Origin: Acidovorax sp. A1169
GTDB taxonomy: Bacteria; Pseudomonadota; Gammaproteobacteria; Burkholderiales; Burkholderiaceae_C
DNA length: 64,000 bases
NCBI RefSeq assembly: GCF_030704685.1
Contig: NZ_JAUZDX010000021.1
Coordinates: forward strand, 59,415 to 123,414
Reading direction: 5' to 3'
Made by a program: the position numbers and the translations under genes. Positions 42,285 through 50,427 of the stretch are shown piece by piece. The notes under the pieces are model-generated. The model had not been told where the DNA came from. It saw only the letters and a program-made list of their open reading frames with translations, and made no database searches. The number at the start of each line of letters is the position of its first letter. Position 1 is the first letter of the stretch.

Positions 42285-43489
42285 TGGCCGCGCGTTTTCG
42301 AACCCGGCAGCACGGTCTGTCGTTGGTGGAGCTGGCGGTGGCGATGGCGATCGTGGGCGTGATCGGCGTCTTCACGTGGCGCTGGCTGGAGGGCACGCGG
42401 CAGCCCTTGCAGCGCCCCGCCATGATGGGGCAGCTGGCGCAGGCACAGGCTGCGGTCGAAGGCTTCGTGCTGGCCCACCATCGCTTGCCGTGCCCTGCGT
42501 TGACGAATGCGGGCAATGAGTCCTGTGCCGACGCCACGGCCGTGCTTTTGCCCTGGCGGGCGCTGGGGCTTGGAAGCAGCTTCAGCCAATTGCACTATGG
42601 CGTCAACAGGGGAGGCACCGGCCTGGATCTGGCGGTTACCGCCCCGGCCTTCGTCCGCCCCACCCTGGGTGTCGACTTCAGTCAACTGCTGCCGATTCCT
42701 GCGGGTACAGCCGTGGTCACCAAAGCGGTCACGGACGCCGGCGACGCCATCACCGCCGCCACGAACCGCAACAATGTTGTCAATGGACTGGACTGGTGCC
42801 GCGTGTTGCGCAGGTATGCAGCCAACCCCACCGTGGCGAACACCCTCAGGATCGGTACCAGCAATGCCAACGAAATTCCCGTGGCCTATGTGCTGGTGCA
42901 CCCCGGGGCCAATGGGGTTTTCGAAGGGAACAATGCGTCCGGTGGGAGCCATCGCTTTGACTTTCCGGGGCGCACGCCAGATCCCCGCTTCGACGACCTC
43001 GCGATTGCCGTGGGTCCGGCCGACCTGTCTGCCCGCATCGGGTGCGTGGCCCGCCTGGGTGAACTGCTGGCCGCTGCGCAAGGCGCCTATGCGGCGTACG
43101 ACACGGCCCGCGTGGTGAGGGAGTACTGGTCGCTGCTGATTTTCGATATCGAGCAGGCCGAGTCTGCGGTGCAAAACGCCGATACAGCCTTCCAGCTGGC
43201 CACGATGAACGCCGCCATCGCCGCGGGAAGCGCAGCCTTGGCCATTGCCAGTGCCGCGAACACCGAGGCCGCCACGGTCTTTGGCATTGCACTGTCTGCA
43301 GCCAGCGCGCTCGCAGCGGCCGCCGAGCTCGGTTTGGCCATCGCCGAGCAGCGCGTGGCGAGGGAAGAACTTTTGGCCGCCACGGCGAAGGAGGCAGCAG
43401 TGCACCCTTATGTGGCGCACGTGCTGGACTCTTTTACGCAGGCTTTGAACGCTGCAGTGCTGCGTGACACCAAGGGGCTCAATCCATGA
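42281..43489 (+). CDS. Minor prepilin with RLPCP motif and Ala-rich tail
   Basis: This 402-residue prepilin has leader MMAARFRTRQHG, then LSLVELAVAMAIVGVIGVFT, with Leu at +1 and Glu5 kept. It has HRLPCPALTNAGNESC, AYVLVHPGANGVFEGNN and RFDDLAIAVGPADLSARIGC of the family. After that comes a C-terminal tail of about 135 residues rich in Ala and hydrophobic residues (GSAALAIASAANTEAATVFG, IALSAASALAAAAELGLAIA), with helical character. It overlaps the preceding gene by 4 bp; GGGAGGG lies just upstream. Whether the tail enters membranes or packs as helices is not known. Confidence 0.82.
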   Translation: MMAARFRTRQHGLSLVELAVAMAIVGVIGVFTWRWLEGTRQPLQRPAMMGQLAQAQAAVEGFVLAHHRLPCPALTNAGNESCADATAVLLPWRALGLGSSFSQLHYGVNRGGTGLDLAVTAPAFVRPTLGVDFSQLLPIPAGTAVVTKAVTDAGDAITAATNRNNVVNGLDWCRVLRRYAANPTVANTLRIGTSNANEIPVAYVLVHPGANGVFEGNNASGGSHRFDFPGRTPDPRFDDLAIAVGPADLSARIGCVARLGELLAAAQGAYAAYDTARVVREYWSLLIFDIEQAESAVQNADTAFQLATMNAAIAAGSAALAIASAANTEAATVFGIALSAASALAAAAELGLAIAEQRVAREELLAATAKEAAVHPYVAHVLDSFTQALNAAVLRDTKGLNP

Positions 43490-44856
43490 AACACCGCATG
43501 ATGGGTTTCACTCTGGTCGAGTTGTCCCTGGTGCTGCTCGCTCTGGGGCTGGTGATTCCGGCAGCCGTGATCTTTTGGCAACTGTCCGAGCGGCAGCGCG
43601 TCACCTCGGTGCAGACGGACGTGCAGCAGCAGGCGCGCGATGCCGTGGTCGGTTTCCTGCATTCGAACTACCGGCTGCCTTGCCCTGCTGTCAACGCGCA
43701 GGGCGTGGAAGATTGCGCCGGCACGCGCCAGGTGGGCTTTGTGCCCTGGAGAACCCTCAACCTGCCCCGGCCGGAGGCGGGGCTGCTGCGCTACGGCGTG
43801 TCTCGGGATCCCTCGGTTACCCCCCATCTGGACCGCGATCTGGCCGTGGCAAAGGACAGGATGAACCCGCTGCGCGTGCCCACGCCCAACCCACGCACCG
43901 GTGCCGCACCCAATCCGCCCACGAACAACAACGCACCCAACCCCAATCTCCCGCAACTTCCCGTGCCGGCGGAAGGGGTGCTGGGGGCCACGTTTTCGGG
44001 CAAGGTCGGGGACCCATCGCTTGCCGCCGAGGACCCGCTGAACGCCAATTGCCTGCCCAACAATGTCTCCCCGACGGCCGCCTGCCCGCCACCCGCCGGG
44101 GGGACCCAAGCGGTCAACCTGATTGACGTTTGCCTGGCCTTGAACACGGCTTCCGACGCCGTGTCCACCGTTTCGACGCGGTTGGGTGTCAATGCCAGGC
44201 TGGCTGGCACGACAGCCAAGCGTGCCGTGGCATTCGTGATCGTCGCACCGGGCTTGCTGGATGCGGACGGTATCAACGGGGCCTTCGATGGCGCCAACAG
44301 CACGGCCAGCGACAGTGCCCCGACCTTCGAGGCGCCCGGCACGGCGGTGACGGACACCTATGACGACATCGTGATGGCGGCCAGCCCCACGGAGTTGTTT
44401 GCGGAGCTCCATTGCGGTGCGGCGCTTTCCGGGGCGTCCCATGCGCACTTCAACGCGGCCACGGGGGCCTTGGTGCTGGAGCGGGCCATGTACGACTACC
44501 GGGACCAACTGTACGTGGCCGTCGTGCTGGGCGAGGCGGATGTGGCTTCAGCGAAGGCGGGCGTGGCGTCTGCCGCTGCCAGCGTGCTGGATGCCGGCAA
44601 GGAAACCCTGGCGGCCATGGCGGATGCGACAGGCAGCGCGGGCGCCCGCTCGTTCCAGCTGGCCCCGGCCTTGTTCGGTGCCGGGTTGGCCGCCGCGAGC
44701 GTGATTGTCGCGGCCATTGCCCTGGATGACGCCCAGAAATCCCTGGCAGAAGCCAGGCAGGTGCATACGGACTTCGCTACGCGGACCTCGGCCATGACCG
44801 CGTTGGCCCAGGCCGTCAACTTGAATGCCCTCAGAGCAGATGCCATCAGCCACTGA
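43486..44856 (+). CDS. Minor prepilin with RLPCP motif and Ala-rich tail (2)
   Basis: This 456-residue prepilin has a very short leader MKHRMMG, then FTLVELSLVLLALGLVIPAA. It has YRLPCPAVNAQGVEDC, RAVAFVIVAPGLLDADGING, FDGAN and YDDIVMAASPTELFAELHC, like its upstream neighbours, plus a Pro/Asn-rich loop at about residues 128-150. The C-terminal region of about 125 residues is Ala-rich and helical (GVASAAASVLDAGKETLAAM, FGAGLAAASVIVAAIALDDA). It overlaps the previous gene by 4 bp. Confidence 0.82.
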   Translation: MKHRMMGFTLVELSLVLLALGLVIPAAVIFWQLSERQRVTSVQTDVQQQARDAVVGFLHSNYRLPCPAVNAQGVEDCAGTRQVGFVPWRTLNLPRPEAGLLRYGVSRDPSVTPHLDRDLAVAKDRMNPLRVPTPNPRTGAAPNPPTNNNAPNPNLPQLPVPAEGVLGATFSGKVGDPSLAAEDPLNANCLPNNVSPTAACPPPAGGTQAVNLIDVCLALNTASDAVSTVSTRLGVNARLAGTTAKRAVAFVIVAPGLLDADGINGAFDGANSTASDSAPTFEAPGTAVTDTYDDIVMAASPTELFAELHCGAALSGASHAHFNAATGALVLERAMYDYRDQLYVAVVLGEADVASAKAGVASAAASVLDAGKETLAAMADATGSAGARSFQLAPALFGAGLAAASVIVAAIALDDAQKSLAEARQVHTDFATRTSAMTALAQAVNLNALRADAISH

Positions 44857-44881
44857 TCTCCACGCACACCGAGCTACCAAC

Positions 44882-45613
44882 ATGACTTCTCTTCGCCCCT
44901 TTCCTGGCCGCCTGGCCAAGCGCCGTGAGCGCGGCTTTTCACTTCTGGAGCTGAGCGTTGTCCTGGTCGTCATCGGCCTGTTGATCGGCGCCGTGGCCGT
45001 GGGCCGCGATCTGCAGCGCTCGGCCGCCAACCAGCGCCTGTCTACCGACTTCATCCAGGGCTGGCAGTTGGCATATGAGGCGTATTTCAATGGGGTGGGA
45101 CGGCCGCCAGGCGATGACCCCCTTGCTCCTTCTGGACGGGTCAATGGGAGCGGTGCCAACGTCGGAGTTGCGTTGTGCGGTGCTCCCATGATGAACGCCT
45201 TCCTGGCGGCAGGCATCCGCATACCCACCGGGCGTACTGAAGGCCAGCAAGACCGCTATGTCTACCTGGACAGCAATGGCAACCCGCAGGAGGTGCAGGT
45301 CTGCTTCCAGAGCGCTCAATGGTCGGAGCCTGGTGCGGCAATGGGAACTTATGTGGCGCTGCCGCGCAACGTGATGGTGATCAGCAACGTCACCTATTCT
45401 TTGGCGGGCGCGCTAGACCAGCAGATCGATGGTCGCAGTGATGCCCGTTTCGGCAGCCTGCGTGCTGCCGCACTGGCGGCTGACGTGACCGCGAACAACC
45501 CTGGTCAGATCTGGCCCATCGACGACCGCATGGCCTTTGGCACCGTGGCGGCGACATCGCTGGACGAATCCCAGGTGGCTGTGGTGAATGCGCTCTTCAA
45601 GATGACGCGCTGA
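44882..45613 (+). CDS. Large type IV prepilin-like protein 4
   Basis: This 243-residue prepilin closes the operon. The leader ends RRERG, followed by FSLLELSVVLVVIGLLIGAV and GRDLQRSAANQRLSTDFIQG. It belongs to the same family as the three prepilins that start the operon: GIRIPTGRTEGQQDRYVYLD, SNGNPQEVQVCFQ, LAGALDQQIDGRSDARFG and the end LDESQVAVVNALFKM. It is more diverged than the first three are from each other. No clear ribosome-binding site lies before ATG 44882, so expression may be low, as for a minor subunit. It ends the co-directional run. Confidence 0.84.
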   Translation: MTSLRPFPGRLAKRRERGFSLLELSVVLVVIGLLIGAVAVGRDLQRSAANQRLSTDFIQGWQLAYEAYFNGVGRPPGDDPLAPSGRVNGSGANVGVALCGAPMMNAFLAAGIRIPTGRTEGQQDRYVYLDSNGNPQEVQVCFQSAQWSEPGAAMGTYVALPRNVMVISNVTYSLAGALDQQIDGRSDARFGSLRAAALAADVTANNPGQIWPIDDRMAFGTVAATSLDESQVAVVNALFKMTR

Positions 45614-45653
45614 CGCTACCCGGGAGTGGCATGAAGGCTTCGCGGCGGGTGCC

Positions 45654-46004
45654 TCACACCCCCGCCAGCTGAAACCTCTGGTCAAAGTTCATCTTCCCCA
45701 GCACCTGCAGCGCAGCGGCCAGCAGATTGCCGTCCACCTTGCTGATGTCCAGGCTGTAGCGGCGCTCGGTGGAGACCACGTCCACGCTCTTGCTGCCCCA
45801 TTGCACTGCGACCAGCGGGGCAGGGCGGGTGCCCATGCCGGCGCCGACGAACACGCCGCGCTGCTCGGGGCGCAGCATGAACTCCAGCCGGGGCGTGCGC
45901 TTGAGCGTCAGGCGGTCTGCCCCCTGGGGGCCGAACGCAAACGAGACGACCCAGTCGTCTTCGTCTTCCACGGTCAGGATCGGGACACGCTGGGGTGGTG
46001 GCAT
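45654..46004 (-). CDS. Hypothetical protein
   Basis: This 116-residue soluble protein has no signal peptide or membrane helix. Sequence segments include DDWVVSFAFGPQGADRLTLK, EFMLRPEQRGVFVGAGMGTR and LVAVQWGSKSVDVVSTERRY. It is predicted to be beta-rich, with a final helix AAALQVLGKMNF. I do not recognise it. It is on the opposite strand to the pilus operon and convergent with it, 40 bp away. A TTG at 46049 in the same frame is an alternative start; ATG 46004 is preferred. Confidence 0.6.
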   Translation of the reverse strand: MPPPQRVPILTVEDEDDWVVSFAFGPQGADRLTLKRTPRLEFMLRPEQRGVFVGAGMGTRPAPLVAVQWGSKSVDVVSTERRYSLDISKVDGNLLAAALQVLGKMNFDQRFQLAGV

Positions 46005-46226
46005 GGTAGGCGGTGTTGATTGCTCGGCCGGCCCTGGTGGGGCCAGCAAGCCGGGCGGCGGTCAGTATGCCGTGCAATAGCCATGCCAGAAGAGGGGCGA
46101 ACCCGAAGTTGGGTGTATCCAACGCTGTGCCGGGGTTTGTCAGCAAAATGAAAGAACTTGTCGTGCGAGTTTTCCGTCGGATGGGGCGCAAAAGTGCTGC
46201 GTTGCACCAAAAAGCGGCAAACACCC

Positions 46227-47663
46227 TCAGCCCAGCGCCAACTTCCCCGCCAGCCGCCCCACGGTGGCCAGTGCCTCCTCGAAGCGCTCCTGTGCCGGGT
46301 GCCCGTAGTTGATGCGCACGCAGTGGGCAAAGCGCTGGTCGGCCGAGAAGATCTGGCCCGGCGCCAGGCTGATGCCCTGGGCCAGGGCCTGGCGGTGCAG
46401 GGTAAGGGCGTTGACCGACGGCGGCAGCTCTACCCACAGAAAGTACCCACCCTCGGGCCGCGACACCCGCGTGCCGGCCGGAAAATGCCGCGCAATGGCG
46501 GCCAGCGCACGCTCCTGCTGCCGTGCCAGGCTGCGGCGCAGCTGGCGCAGGTGCCGGTCGTAGCCGCCCTGGGCCAGGTACTCGGACAGCGCCTGCTGCG
46601 ACGGTGTGGCCGCCGCCAGCGTGGTCATGAGCTTGAGGCGCTGCACGGCGGTGGCAAAGCGGCCCGCCGCCACCCAGCCCACGCGGTAGCCGGGGGCCAG
46701 GCACTTGCTGAACGAGCTGCAGTGCATCACCAGCCCCTCGGTGTCGAAGGCCTTGGCCGGGGGCGGGCGCTCGGGGCCAAAGTGCAGTTCGCCATACACG
46801 TCGTCCTCGATCAGCGGCACCTGGTGGCGCGCGAGCAGGGCCACCAGCGCGCGCTTGTTCTCCTCGGGCATCAGGCTGCCCAGCGGGTTCTGAAAGCTCG
46901 GCATCAGCCAGCAGGCCTTGACCGGGTGGCGCGCCAGGGCTTCGGCCAGCGCGGCCAGGTCGATGCCCTCGCGCGGGTGGGTCGCCACCTCCACGGCTTT
47001 CAGGTTCAACCGCTCCAGCGCCTGCAGCGCGGCGTAGAAGGTGGGCGACTCGACCACCACGATGTCGCCCGGCCGAGTCACGGCCTCCAGGCACAGGTTG
47101 AGCGCCTCCATGGCGCCGTTGGTGATGATGAGCTCGCCCGTGTCCACCGCCGTGCCGTGCAGGCCGTAGCGCAGTGCGATCTGCTGGCGCAGGCGCTCGT
47201 CGCCGGGCGGCAGGCTTTGCACGATGCTCCAGGGGTCAAGCTTGCGCATGCCGCCCGACAGGCAGCGCGCCAGCCGCTCGAACGGAAACAGCTCCAGCCC
47301 CGGAAAGGCCGAACCCAGCGGCACCAGACCGCGGTCGCGTGCCGAGCCCAGCACCTCGAACACCAGGTCGCTGATGGCCACGCCGGTCGAGCCCGCTGCC
47401 GGCTGCGAGGGCAGGGGCTCGGCCGGAGCCGTCGTCTGCCCGGCGTCCGTGGGCAGGTGCGTACTGACGTAGTAGCCCGAGCGCGGACGCGCATGGATCA
47501 GGCCCTGCGCCTCCAGCAGGTAGTAGGCCTCAAACACCGTGGAGGGGCTGATGCCCCGGGTGCGGCTGGCTTCGCGCACCGAAGGCACGCGCTCGCCCGG
47601 GCGCAGCGCACCGCTGTGGATGAGCTGGGCGATGGCATCGGCGTGGCGCTCGTAGCGTTTCAT
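46227..47663 (-). CDS. MocR-family regulator (GntR winged helix plus aminotransferase fold)
   Basis: This 478-residue protein has an N-terminal GntR winged helix (YERHADAIAQLIHSGALRPG, ERVPSVREASRTRGISPSTV) of about 70 residues. A linker and a fold type I aminotransferase domain follow. This has MPSFQNPLGSLM and the PLP lysine region HCSSFSKCLAPGYRVGWVAA, with SFSKCLAPG giving the Lys. MocR regulators sense PLP with an amino compound and control nearby genes. It is divergent from the cytochrome pair, 118 bp away. The region between carries AT-rich repeats. Confidence 0.9.
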   Translation of the reverse strand: MKRYERHADAIAQLIHSGALRPGERVPSVREASRTRGISPSTVFEAYYLLEAQGLIHARPRSGYYVSTHLPTDAGQTTAPAEPLPSQPAAGSTGVAISDLVFEVLGSARDRGLVPLGSAFPGLELFPFERLARCLSGGMRKLDPWSIVQSLPPGDERLRQQIALRYGLHGTAVDTGELIITNGAMEALNLCLEAVTRPGDIVVVESPTFYAALQALERLNLKAVEVATHPREGIDLAALAEALARHPVKACWLMPSFQNPLGSLMPEENKRALVALLARHQVPLIEDDVYGELHFGPERPPPAKAFDTEGLVMHCSSFSKCLAPGYRVGWVAAGRFATAVQRLKLMTTLAAATPSQQALSEYLAQGGYDRHLRQLRRSLARQQERALAAIARHFPAGTRVSRPEGGYFLWVELPPSVNALTLHRQALAQGISLAPGQIFSADQRFAHCVRINYGHPAQERFEEALATVGRLAGKLALG

Positions 47664-47781
47664 ACAGGGAATGTTTTGATCTGGTACAAACTGATCCGTA
47701 TTTTTAACCTGAAACTGAATCTGTACTGTTTTTGAGGTCGGGCGTAAAGTCCATGGCAACCCCAAAAGAAGCAGCCTCCCC
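47664..47781. promoter_or_regulatory. Divergent control region, MocR/cytochrome genes
   Basis: AT-rich DNA contains CTGGTACAAACTGA (about 47679) and CTGTACTG (about 47722) as partial direct or inverted repeats, separated by AT-rich sequence. This looks like the two-site operators used by MocR/PdxR regulators. No better promoter elements can be assigned with confidence. Confidence 0.4.
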
Positions 47782-48543
47782 ATGATCGATCGTTTGCGCA
47801 GTCTGCTGCGTCCTCTTGTTGTCCCGCTGTGGATGGCCGCCAGCCTGGGCTGTGCAGTGGCGCAACCGGCGACTCCCGCAGTCCCTGTGGCCGCCACTCC
47901 CGTAGCCAGCGGCATGGCGCCGCGCGTACTGGCCTGCGTCACCTGCCATGGCAAGGAAGGCCGCGCCACTCAGGAGGGCTACTTTCCGCGCATCGCGGGC
48001 AAGCCCGCAGGCTACCTGGCCAACCAGCTCATCAACTTCCGTGACGGTCGGCGCAGCTACCCGCAGATGACCGGCCTCATCGAGCACCTGACCGACGACT
48101 ACCTGCGCGAGATGGCCGCGCACTTCGCTGCGCTCGACGTGCCGTATGCCCCACCGCCCGCACCCCAGGCGCCACCCGCTGCGCTGGAAAAAGGCCGCCT
48201 GCTGGTGCAGCAGGGCGATGCCGCGCGCGGCATCCCGGCCTGTGTGCAATGCCATGGCCAGGCCATGACGGGGGTGAACCCCTTCATCCCCGGCCTGCTG
48301 GGCCTGCCTCGCGACTACCTCAACAGCCAGCTCGGCGCCTGGAAGACCGGCCAGCGGCGCGCCCATGCGCCCGACTGCATGGCCGATATCGCGCGCCAGC
48401 TCACGCCCGACGACGTGAGCGCCGTGTCCGCCTGGCTCGCCGCCCAGCCCGTGCCCGGCGGCGGCAAGCCAGCGGCCCGCCTGGCCCAGCCCATGCCTGC
48501 GCGCTGCGGCGGGGTGGACGGCGTGCCCGTGGCCGCAGGCTGA
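47782..48543 (+). CDS. Di-heme c-type cytochrome
   Basis: This 253-residue protein has a signal peptide (residues 1 to about 28, ending AVA|QPA). It has two class I cytochrome c heme sites, CVTCH (residues 52-56) and CVQCH (154-158). Each is followed by a GYF-type loop and LANQLINFRDGRRSYPQMTG, typical of the cytochrome c4/c553-like family. It is a periplasmic electron carrier. It is translated 10 bp before the tri-heme cytochrome. No dehydrogenase is present next to it, so its electron donor must be encoded elsewhere. Confidence 0.88.
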   Translation: MIDRLRSLLRPLVVPLWMAASLGCAVAQPATPAVPVAATPVASGMAPRVLACVTCHGKEGRATQEGYFPRIAGKPAGYLANQLINFRDGRRSYPQMTGLIEHLTDDYLREMAAHFAALDVPYAPPPAPQAPPAALEKGRLLVQQGDAARGIPACVQCHGQAMTGVNPFIPGLLGLPRDYLNSQLGAWKTGQRRAHAPDCMADIARQLTPDDVSAVSAWLAAQPVPGGGKPAARLAQPMPARCGGVDGVPVAAG

Positions 48544-48553
48544 GGGGGATGCC

Positions 48554-49846
48554 ATGAGAACACGCACCATCCTCCGTTCCATTTCATTCACCCTGGCTGC
48601 GCTGGGCATTGCCGCAGCTGCCGTGATCACCCTGAACCTGCGCGGCGAGGAACCGCTGCCTTCCACCCCCGAAGCCTTTGCCTCTACCCCCGAACAGGTG
48701 GCGCGCGGCGAATACCTGGCGCGCGTGGGCAACTGCATGGCCTGCCACACCACGCAGGGAGGCGCGCCGTTCGCGGGCGGGCGCGGCATCGAAACACCGT
48801 TTGGCGTGGTGCACAGCTCCAACCTCACGCCCGACAAGGCCAGCGGCATCGGCCAATGGTCGTCCGCCGAGTTCTGGCGCGCCATGCACCATGGCCGCTC
48901 GCGCGACGGGCGGCTGCTGTACCCGGCGTTTCCGTACCCCAACTACACCCAGGTCACGCGCGAGGATTCGGACGCCATCTACGCCTACCTGCAGAGCCAG
49001 CCTGCCGTGGCCGACGCCAACCGGCCGCATGCGCTGCGCTTTCCGTACAGCACGCAGGCCGCGCTGGCCGTGTGGCGGGCGCTGTTCTTTGCGCCGGGCA
49101 CGGCAGTGACCGCACCCACGCGGACGGCCGAGTACAACCGCGGCGCCTACCTTGTCAACGGCCTGGGCCACTGCACGGCCTGCCACACGCCGCGCAACGC
49201 CCTGGGCGCCACCAGCGACGCCCTGGCCTTCAACGGCGGCCTGATCCCCGTGCAGAATTGGTACGCCCCGGCGCTCAACGCCGCGGCCGAGGCCGGCGTG
49301 AAGGAATGGCCGGTGCAGGACGTGGTGGCCCTGCTCAAGACCGGCGTGGCGCCCCACGGCTCGGTCTTGGGCCCCATGGCCGAGGTGGTGTTTAGCAGCA
49401 CCCAGTACCTCACCGATGCCGATGCGCAAGCCATGGCGGTCTACCTGCAGGACCTGCCGCAGCACACCGTGTCGCCACCACCCGCTGCACCACCTGCCAC
49501 CTCGGCCATGGCGCGCGGCGCCAAGGTCTACGAGCAGCAGTGCGCCCAGTGCCATGGCGACCAGGGCCAGGGGCAGGGCGGGCCGGGCGCCTTCCCGGCG
49601 CTGGCCGGCAACCGCGCCGTGGTGCTGGCCGACACCACCAACCTGGTGCGCGTGGTGCTGCAGGGCGGCTACCTGCCGGCCACGGCCGGCAACCCGCGCC
49701 CGTACGGCATGCCGCCGTTTCGCCATCTGCTGACGGATGAGGAGGTGGCCGCCGTCGCCACCTTTGTGCGCAACAGCTGGGGCAACCAGGCTGCGGCGGT
49801 GGGCACCCTCGACGTCTACCGTGCGCGGGAGCGCCGGGGTCTGTAG
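48554..49846 (+). CDS. Tri-heme cytochrome c (alcohol/gluconate dehydrogenase subunit II-like)
   Basis: This 430-residue protein has an N-terminal membrane or signal segment (residues about 10-28). Its three heme sites are CMACH (61-65), CTACH (about 207-211) and CAQCH (about 331-335). The segments GGRGIETPFGVVHSSNLTPD and YPAFPYPNYTQVTREDSDAI are characteristic of the membrane cytochrome subunit of alcohol, sorbitol and gluconate dehydrogenases. These pass electrons to ubiquinone. The large catalytic subunit is not in this window. It pairs with the upstream di-heme cytochrome and ends seven bases before the convergent EthD-like gene. Confidence 0.9.
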   Translation: MRTRTILRSISFTLAALGIAAAAVITLNLRGEEPLPSTPEAFASTPEQVARGEYLARVGNCMACHTTQGGAPFAGGRGIETPFGVVHSSNLTPDKASGIGQWSSAEFWRAMHHGRSRDGRLLYPAFPYPNYTQVTREDSDAIYAYLQSQPAVADANRPHALRFPYSTQAALAVWRALFFAPGTAVTAPTRTAEYNRGAYLVNGLGHCTACHTPRNALGATSDALAFNGGLIPVQNWYAPALNAAAEAGVKEWPVQDVVALLKTGVAPHGSVLGPMAEVVFSSTQYLTDADAQAMAVYLQDLPQHTVSPPPAAPPATSAMARGAKVYEQQCAQCHGDQGQGQGGPGAFPALAGNRAVVLADTTNLVRVVLQGGYLPATAGNPRPYGMPPFRHLLTDEEVAAVATFVRNSWGNQAAAVGTLDVYRARERRGL

Positions 49847-49853
49847 AGCGGAT

Positions 49854-50180
49854 TCAGCCGCCCAGGGGGTGCGCCTTCATCTGCGCCATGTACGACTCGG
49901 GCTTGATGTCGGTGTAGTTGGGCACGTCGGCCGTGAGCACCGGTGCGGTCTGCTGCGCCGCCGCCTGGGCCTGCTCCACCGTCTCGAAGAAGGCATTGGT
50001 CAGCGCCACCACTTGCCCGGGGCGTGGCGGGCCGGGGTACATCACGCGGTCGCTCTCCAGCCGCACCAGGCCCAGCGGGCCCAGTGCCTGGCGCGCAATG
50101 CGCATGTGCTCGCCGTGGTAGTAGTCGTGGTCGAACGTGGCACCCTCGTGCCAGCGGTACAGTGCCGTGATCTTGATCAT
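49854..50180 (-). CDS. EthD-family small protein
   Basis: This 108-residue protein of the EthD/REDY dimeric alpha-beta barrel type contains MIKITALYRWHEGATFDHDY, YHGEHMRIARQAL and VPNYTDIKPESYMAQM. EthD proteins are stress-related or accessory to ether or polyketide metabolism; many are of unknown function. There is no signal peptide. It is convergent with the cytochrome gene. Upstream lies the second palindromic repeat at 50198. Confidence 0.8.
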   Translation of the reverse strand: MIKITALYRWHEGATFDHDYYHGEHMRIARQALGPLGLVRLESDRVMYPGPPRPGQVVALTNAFFETVEQAQAAAQQTAPVLTADVPNYTDIKPESYMAQMKAHPLGG

Positions 50181-50197
50181 GCAGGCGCTCTTCGTTG

Positions 50198-50309
50198 GAG
50201 CGACTCACAAAACTCTTCTGGTGTCGTTGCTGCGTCTTGTCGTACTACTCGTACTGCCTACGACACAGCGCCTAGCCAGAACCGCTTCGCTGAGTTTTGT
50301 GAGCCGCTC
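50198..50309. repeat. Dispersed multi-stem palindromic repeat, copy 2
   Basis: The outer arms GAGCGACTCACAAAACTC and GAGTTTTGTGAGCCGCTC pair with one mismatch. The inner stems TTCTGG/CCAGAA, TGTCGT/ACGACA and GTAC tips match copy 1 at 1549-1659. In the inner stem one C-G pair of copy 1 (GCTGCGCC/GGCGCAGC) is T-A here (GCTGCGTC/GACACAGC), a compensatory change. It sits between the ABC exporter (stop 50428) and the EthD gene. Confidence 0.8.
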
Positions 50310-50427
50310 TGGTTGGGGGGCTGAATGGCCTCCGAAGCCTGCACGTTAGGGCGCACTGTGGTTGCCAGCAGCCGCCTGAGTGACACGGGCGGCTGCCGTT
50401 GTCGCCTGCGTGTCAAATCGCGCCGCT

